From assembly GCA_002492415.1 (NCBI GenBank), contig DKYK01000009.1, forward strand, positions 1,011 through 8,842: a stretch of 7,832 nt of DNA, given 5' to 3'. Numbering within the stretch: the stretch's first letter is position 1; each line of letters opens with the position of its first letter. The notes beneath the pieces are model-generated. The model saw nothing but the letters and a program-made list of their open reading frames with translations, did no database searches and was not told the DNA's origin. Made by a program: the position numbers and the translations under genes. The DNA is from Christensenella sp. UBA7102. Lineage in GTDB: Bacteria; Bacillota; Clostridia; Christensenellales; UBA1750. This document shows positions 6,192-7,832 of the stretch, one piece after another.

Positions 6192-6269
6192 CTATTCACG
6201 CAACATTTGCAATTATTAACACAATATTCACAAATTCAAGTTTTTCATTCCGTGCTAATATGTGAATAG
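6192..6269. promoter_or_regulatory. Three TATTCAC elements around the symporter promoter
   Basis: CTATTCAC at 6192-6199, TATTCAC at 6225-6231 (32 bases later, about three helical turns), and the inverted copy GTGAATAG at 6262-6269 on the predicted start site. The outer two form a perfect 8-bp inverted pair; the inner two share 8 bases (TATTCACA). The placement fits a regulator bound at several sites or DNA looping. The regulator is unknown. Confidence 0.45.
6253..6261 (+). promoter_or_regulatory. Extended -10 promoter of the sugar symporter
   Basis: TGCTAATAT (6253-6261) is an extended -10 box with no strong -35, preceded by an AT-rich stretch that may act as an UP element. Transcription would start near 6268, so the in-frame GTG-type start at 6262 cannot be the initiator. 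The leader is about 66 bases. Confidence 0.55.
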
Positions 6270-6317
6270 TGACAAGCGCGGTATTTCACGCTTTCATCAA
6301 TCAGGGCTCCGGCCCGC

Positions 6318-6326
6318 AAGGAGGAG
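6318..6326 (+). promoter_or_regulatory. Ribosome-binding site deciding the symporter start
   Basis: AAGGAGGAG ends 7 bases before the ATG at 6334. The in-frame codon at 6262 has no such site. Confidence 0.9.
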
Positions 6327-6333
6327 TAAATCT

Positions 6334-7788
6334 ATGGCGACTAAAACCGCCGCGGTAGACGCCAAGGGCTACCGCAAATTCGGCTTTCGCGATGTGCTTG
6401 CTTACGGCTTAGGCGACTTCGGCTGTAACATGAGCTTCGCGCTGAAAGGCACGCTCACCATTTTCTGGACGCAGTACATGGGCATCGATTCCATCCTGAT
6501 GGCTTCCCTTCTGCTGCTCGTGCAGGTTTGGGATGCGATCAACGACCCTGTGATCGGCGCGATGGTCGACGCGGACAAGCGTCAGTACAAGCGCAACAAA
6601 TTCCTTGCCTACATCTGGGCCGGTTCTGTCGGCCTGCTGGTGGCCGGCGCTCTGTGCTTCGTGCCCTGGACAGGCGCTCCCTACGTTGTAAAGTGCATTC
6701 TGTTCGTGGCCGGCTATATCCTGTGGGATGCGTTCTACACCGTTGCCAACGTTCCTTACGGCTCCATGCTTTCTCTGATCACGGCTGATCCGGTCGAGCG
6801 TGCGAAGCTTTCCACCGGTCGTTCCGTGGGTTCCATGGCTGGCAGCATGTCCTGCCAGATTATTCTCCCGTTCCTGATTTACGATGCCACCAATAATCTG
6901 CGTGGTGAGCGTATCTTCATCATCGCGCTCGTCATGGGCATTCTTGGCTTCATCGCTTTCCAGTTTATGATCCGCAACACCGTCGTGCGTGTGGATACGC
7001 AGGTCGCGCTGAAGGAAGACGCCCCCAAGTTCAACCCGCTGAAGGCCACCGGCCACTTCCTGCGCAACCGCGCGGCAGTGGGCGCCACGCTGGCTCCTGT
7101 GGGCTTGTTCATCGGTATGTATGGCGCTTCTACCGCTCAGCAGATCATGTTCCAGTCTTATTTCAAAAATGCGCAGATTTCGGGCCTGGTCGCCATGTCC
7201 TCTTATGTCGGCCTGTTCCTGTTCATTCCGTTTGTCGGCAAAATCGTCACCAAGTTTGGTAAAAAGGAAGCCATCACCGCGGGCGCCTGTGTCAGCGTGC
7301 TTGCTTATGTATTGATGCTGGTTCTGCCCATCACGCCGGACGGCAAAGGCCTTGCGCTGTTTATCGCCTGCCAGCTGCTGAATGCTGTCGGCGGCGGCAT
7401 CGGTCAGTGCATCTCCTGGTCTCTGATGGCCGATGCGATGGACTACGAGGAATGGAAGTTCGGCACCCGCAACGAGGGCACTACCTACGCGCTGCACTCT
7501 TTCTTCCGCAAGCTGGCGCAGGGCATTGGACCGTCCCTGGGCCTGGCCCTTGCTACCTGGCTGGGATATGACGCTCTTATGAAAGCCAATCAGACCATCG
7601 AGGTTGCTACCAATATGCGTTATCTGACAGCCGGAATGTATTTGTTCAGCGCCGTTATCCAGCTTATCTCTTTCGGTGTTATCTACAATCTGGACAAGAA
7701 AACACTGGCTCAGATGGAAAAAGATCTCGGCAAGCGCCGCGACGACGCCAAGGCCGATATCTCCAAGATCATCGGCGGCGAAGACTGA
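6334..7788 (+). CDS. GPH-family (MelB-like) cation/sugar symporter
   Basis: Major facilitator superfamily, glycoside-pentoside-hexuronide:cation symporter branch; an inner-membrane importer of a sugar or glycoside. The 484-residue product has about 12 hydrophobic segments. Signatures are YGLGDFGCN (24-32), WDAINDP (66-72), YTVANVPYGS (135-144) and DYEEWKFGTRNEG (370-382). By alignment to E. coli/Salmonella MelB from memory, the cation-site residues D55, N58, D59 and T121 are kept as D67, N70, D71 and T136. The two sugar-binding aspartates D19 and D124 are replaced by N32 and N139. This suggests sodium coupling with a substrate other than melibiose, as in many YicJ/XylP-type members. The start at 6334 has a strong ribosome-binding site. 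A charged cytoplasmic tail follows the last helix (455-484). It diverges from the FucO-like dehydrogenase, hinting at a shared sugar pathway. The exact substrate is unknown. Confidence 0.93.
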   Translation: MATKTAAVDAKGYRKFGFRDVLAYGLGDFGCNMSFALKGTLTIFWTQYMGIDSILMASLLLLVQVWDAINDPVIGAMVDADKRQYKRNKFLAYIWAGSVGLLVAGALCFVPWTGAPYVVKCILFVAGYILWDAFYTVANVPYGSMLSLITADPVERAKLSTGRSVGSMAGSMSCQIILPFLIYDATNNLRGERIFIIALVMGILGFIAFQFMIRNTVVRVDTQVALKEDAPKFNPLKATGHFLRNRAAVGATLAPVGLFIGMYGASTAQQIMFQSYFKNAQISGLVAMSSYVGLFLFIPFVGKIVTKFGKKEAITAGACVSVLAYVLMLVLPITPDGKGLALFIACQLLNAVGGGIGQCISWSLMADAMDYEEWKFGTRNEGTTYALHSFFRKLAQGIGPSLGLALATWLGYDALMKANQTIEVATNMRYLTAGMYLFSAVIQLISFGVIYNLDKKTLAQMEKDLGKRRDDAKADISKIIGGED

Positions 7789-7832
7789 TTCTGACCGTTC
7801 TCCTTCAAATATTTTCACACTCAAACAAAACG
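7789..7832. other. Short sequence after the symporter stop
   Basis: These 44 bases show no hairpin terminator and no ribosome-binding site, so the symporter message may continue into a gene beyond the window. Confidence 0.5.

Larger units (their letters stand above)
5826..6333. other. 508-bp divergent intergenic region
   Basis: No convincing gene is present. From the left it holds a GC-rich, repeat-bearing dehydrogenase leader (5861-5935), a mixed stretch with a small dyad TTGCCG/CGGCAA (5996-6008), paired GTTAAG repeats (6080-6096) and a TTGACA on the minus strand (6126-6121). To the right is a strongly AT-rich block (about 6100-6250), then the symporter promoter, its leader and its ribosome-binding site. 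The sharp change from GC-rich genes to AT-rich spacer is typical of a regulatory region. Confidence 0.75.

Noticed and set aside
6262..6333. Upstream in-frame start for the symporter
   Set aside because: It has no ribosome-binding site and overlaps the predicted transcription start. The ATG at 6334 has AAGGAGGAG at ideal distance.
6409..7824. 471-codon minus-strand open frame
   Set aside because: It is antisense to the GPH symporter and has a charged, low-complexity translation without family motifs.

Overview
The window looks like chromosomal DNA from a GC-rich Gram-positive anaerobe, most likely Bacillota, class Clostridia (gut Oscillospirales or Christensenellales type). This is an inference from GC-rich genes separated by AT-rich gaps, strong AAGGAGG ribosome-binding sites, sigma-A-like promoters, compact hairpin-plus-T-run terminators, and the protein families present. 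No mobile element, CRISPR array, rRNA or tRNA was seen.

Layout. Four genes lie on the minus strand and one on the plus strand. From right to left on the minus strand: an FucO-like iron-dependent alcohol dehydrogenase (5825-4677), a small transaldolase of the TalC/FSA type (4486-3830), an unrecognised two-pass membrane protein (3660-2554), and a Cu(+)-exporting P1B-type ATPase, CopA (2411 to the left edge, incomplete). Intrinsic terminators separate the dehydrogenase from the transaldolase, the transaldolase from the membrane protein, and the membrane protein from copA, and the last three genes have their own candidate promoters. These are therefore mostly single-gene transcription units rather than one operon. 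On the plus strand, a GPH-family (MelB-like) sodium/sugar symporter (6334-7788) diverges from the dehydrogenase across a 508-bp intergenic region.

How they fit together. The symporter, the lactaldehyde-reductase-like enzyme and the transaldolase fit sugar uptake, disposal of a deoxy-sugar-derived aldehyde, and the non-oxidative pentose phosphate pathway. No sugar-specific kinase, isomerase or aldolase is visible to name a substrate. CopA is a separate copper-efflux unit with a C/G-tract element near its start site that resembles CsoR operators.

Most interesting signals. (1) The CopA frame does not stop after its last membrane helix. It runs through a linker into what looks like the first strand of a second heavy-metal-binding domain, and at that junction there is a near-ideal Shine-Dalgarno plus in-frame ATG, which could give a free CopZ-like chaperone from the same message. 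(2) Three copies of a TATTCAC element surround the symporter promoter. (3) A perfect dyad abuts the transaldolase -35 box. (4) The dehydrogenase has a GC-rich, repeat-containing leader. No clearly novel multi-gene system is visible.
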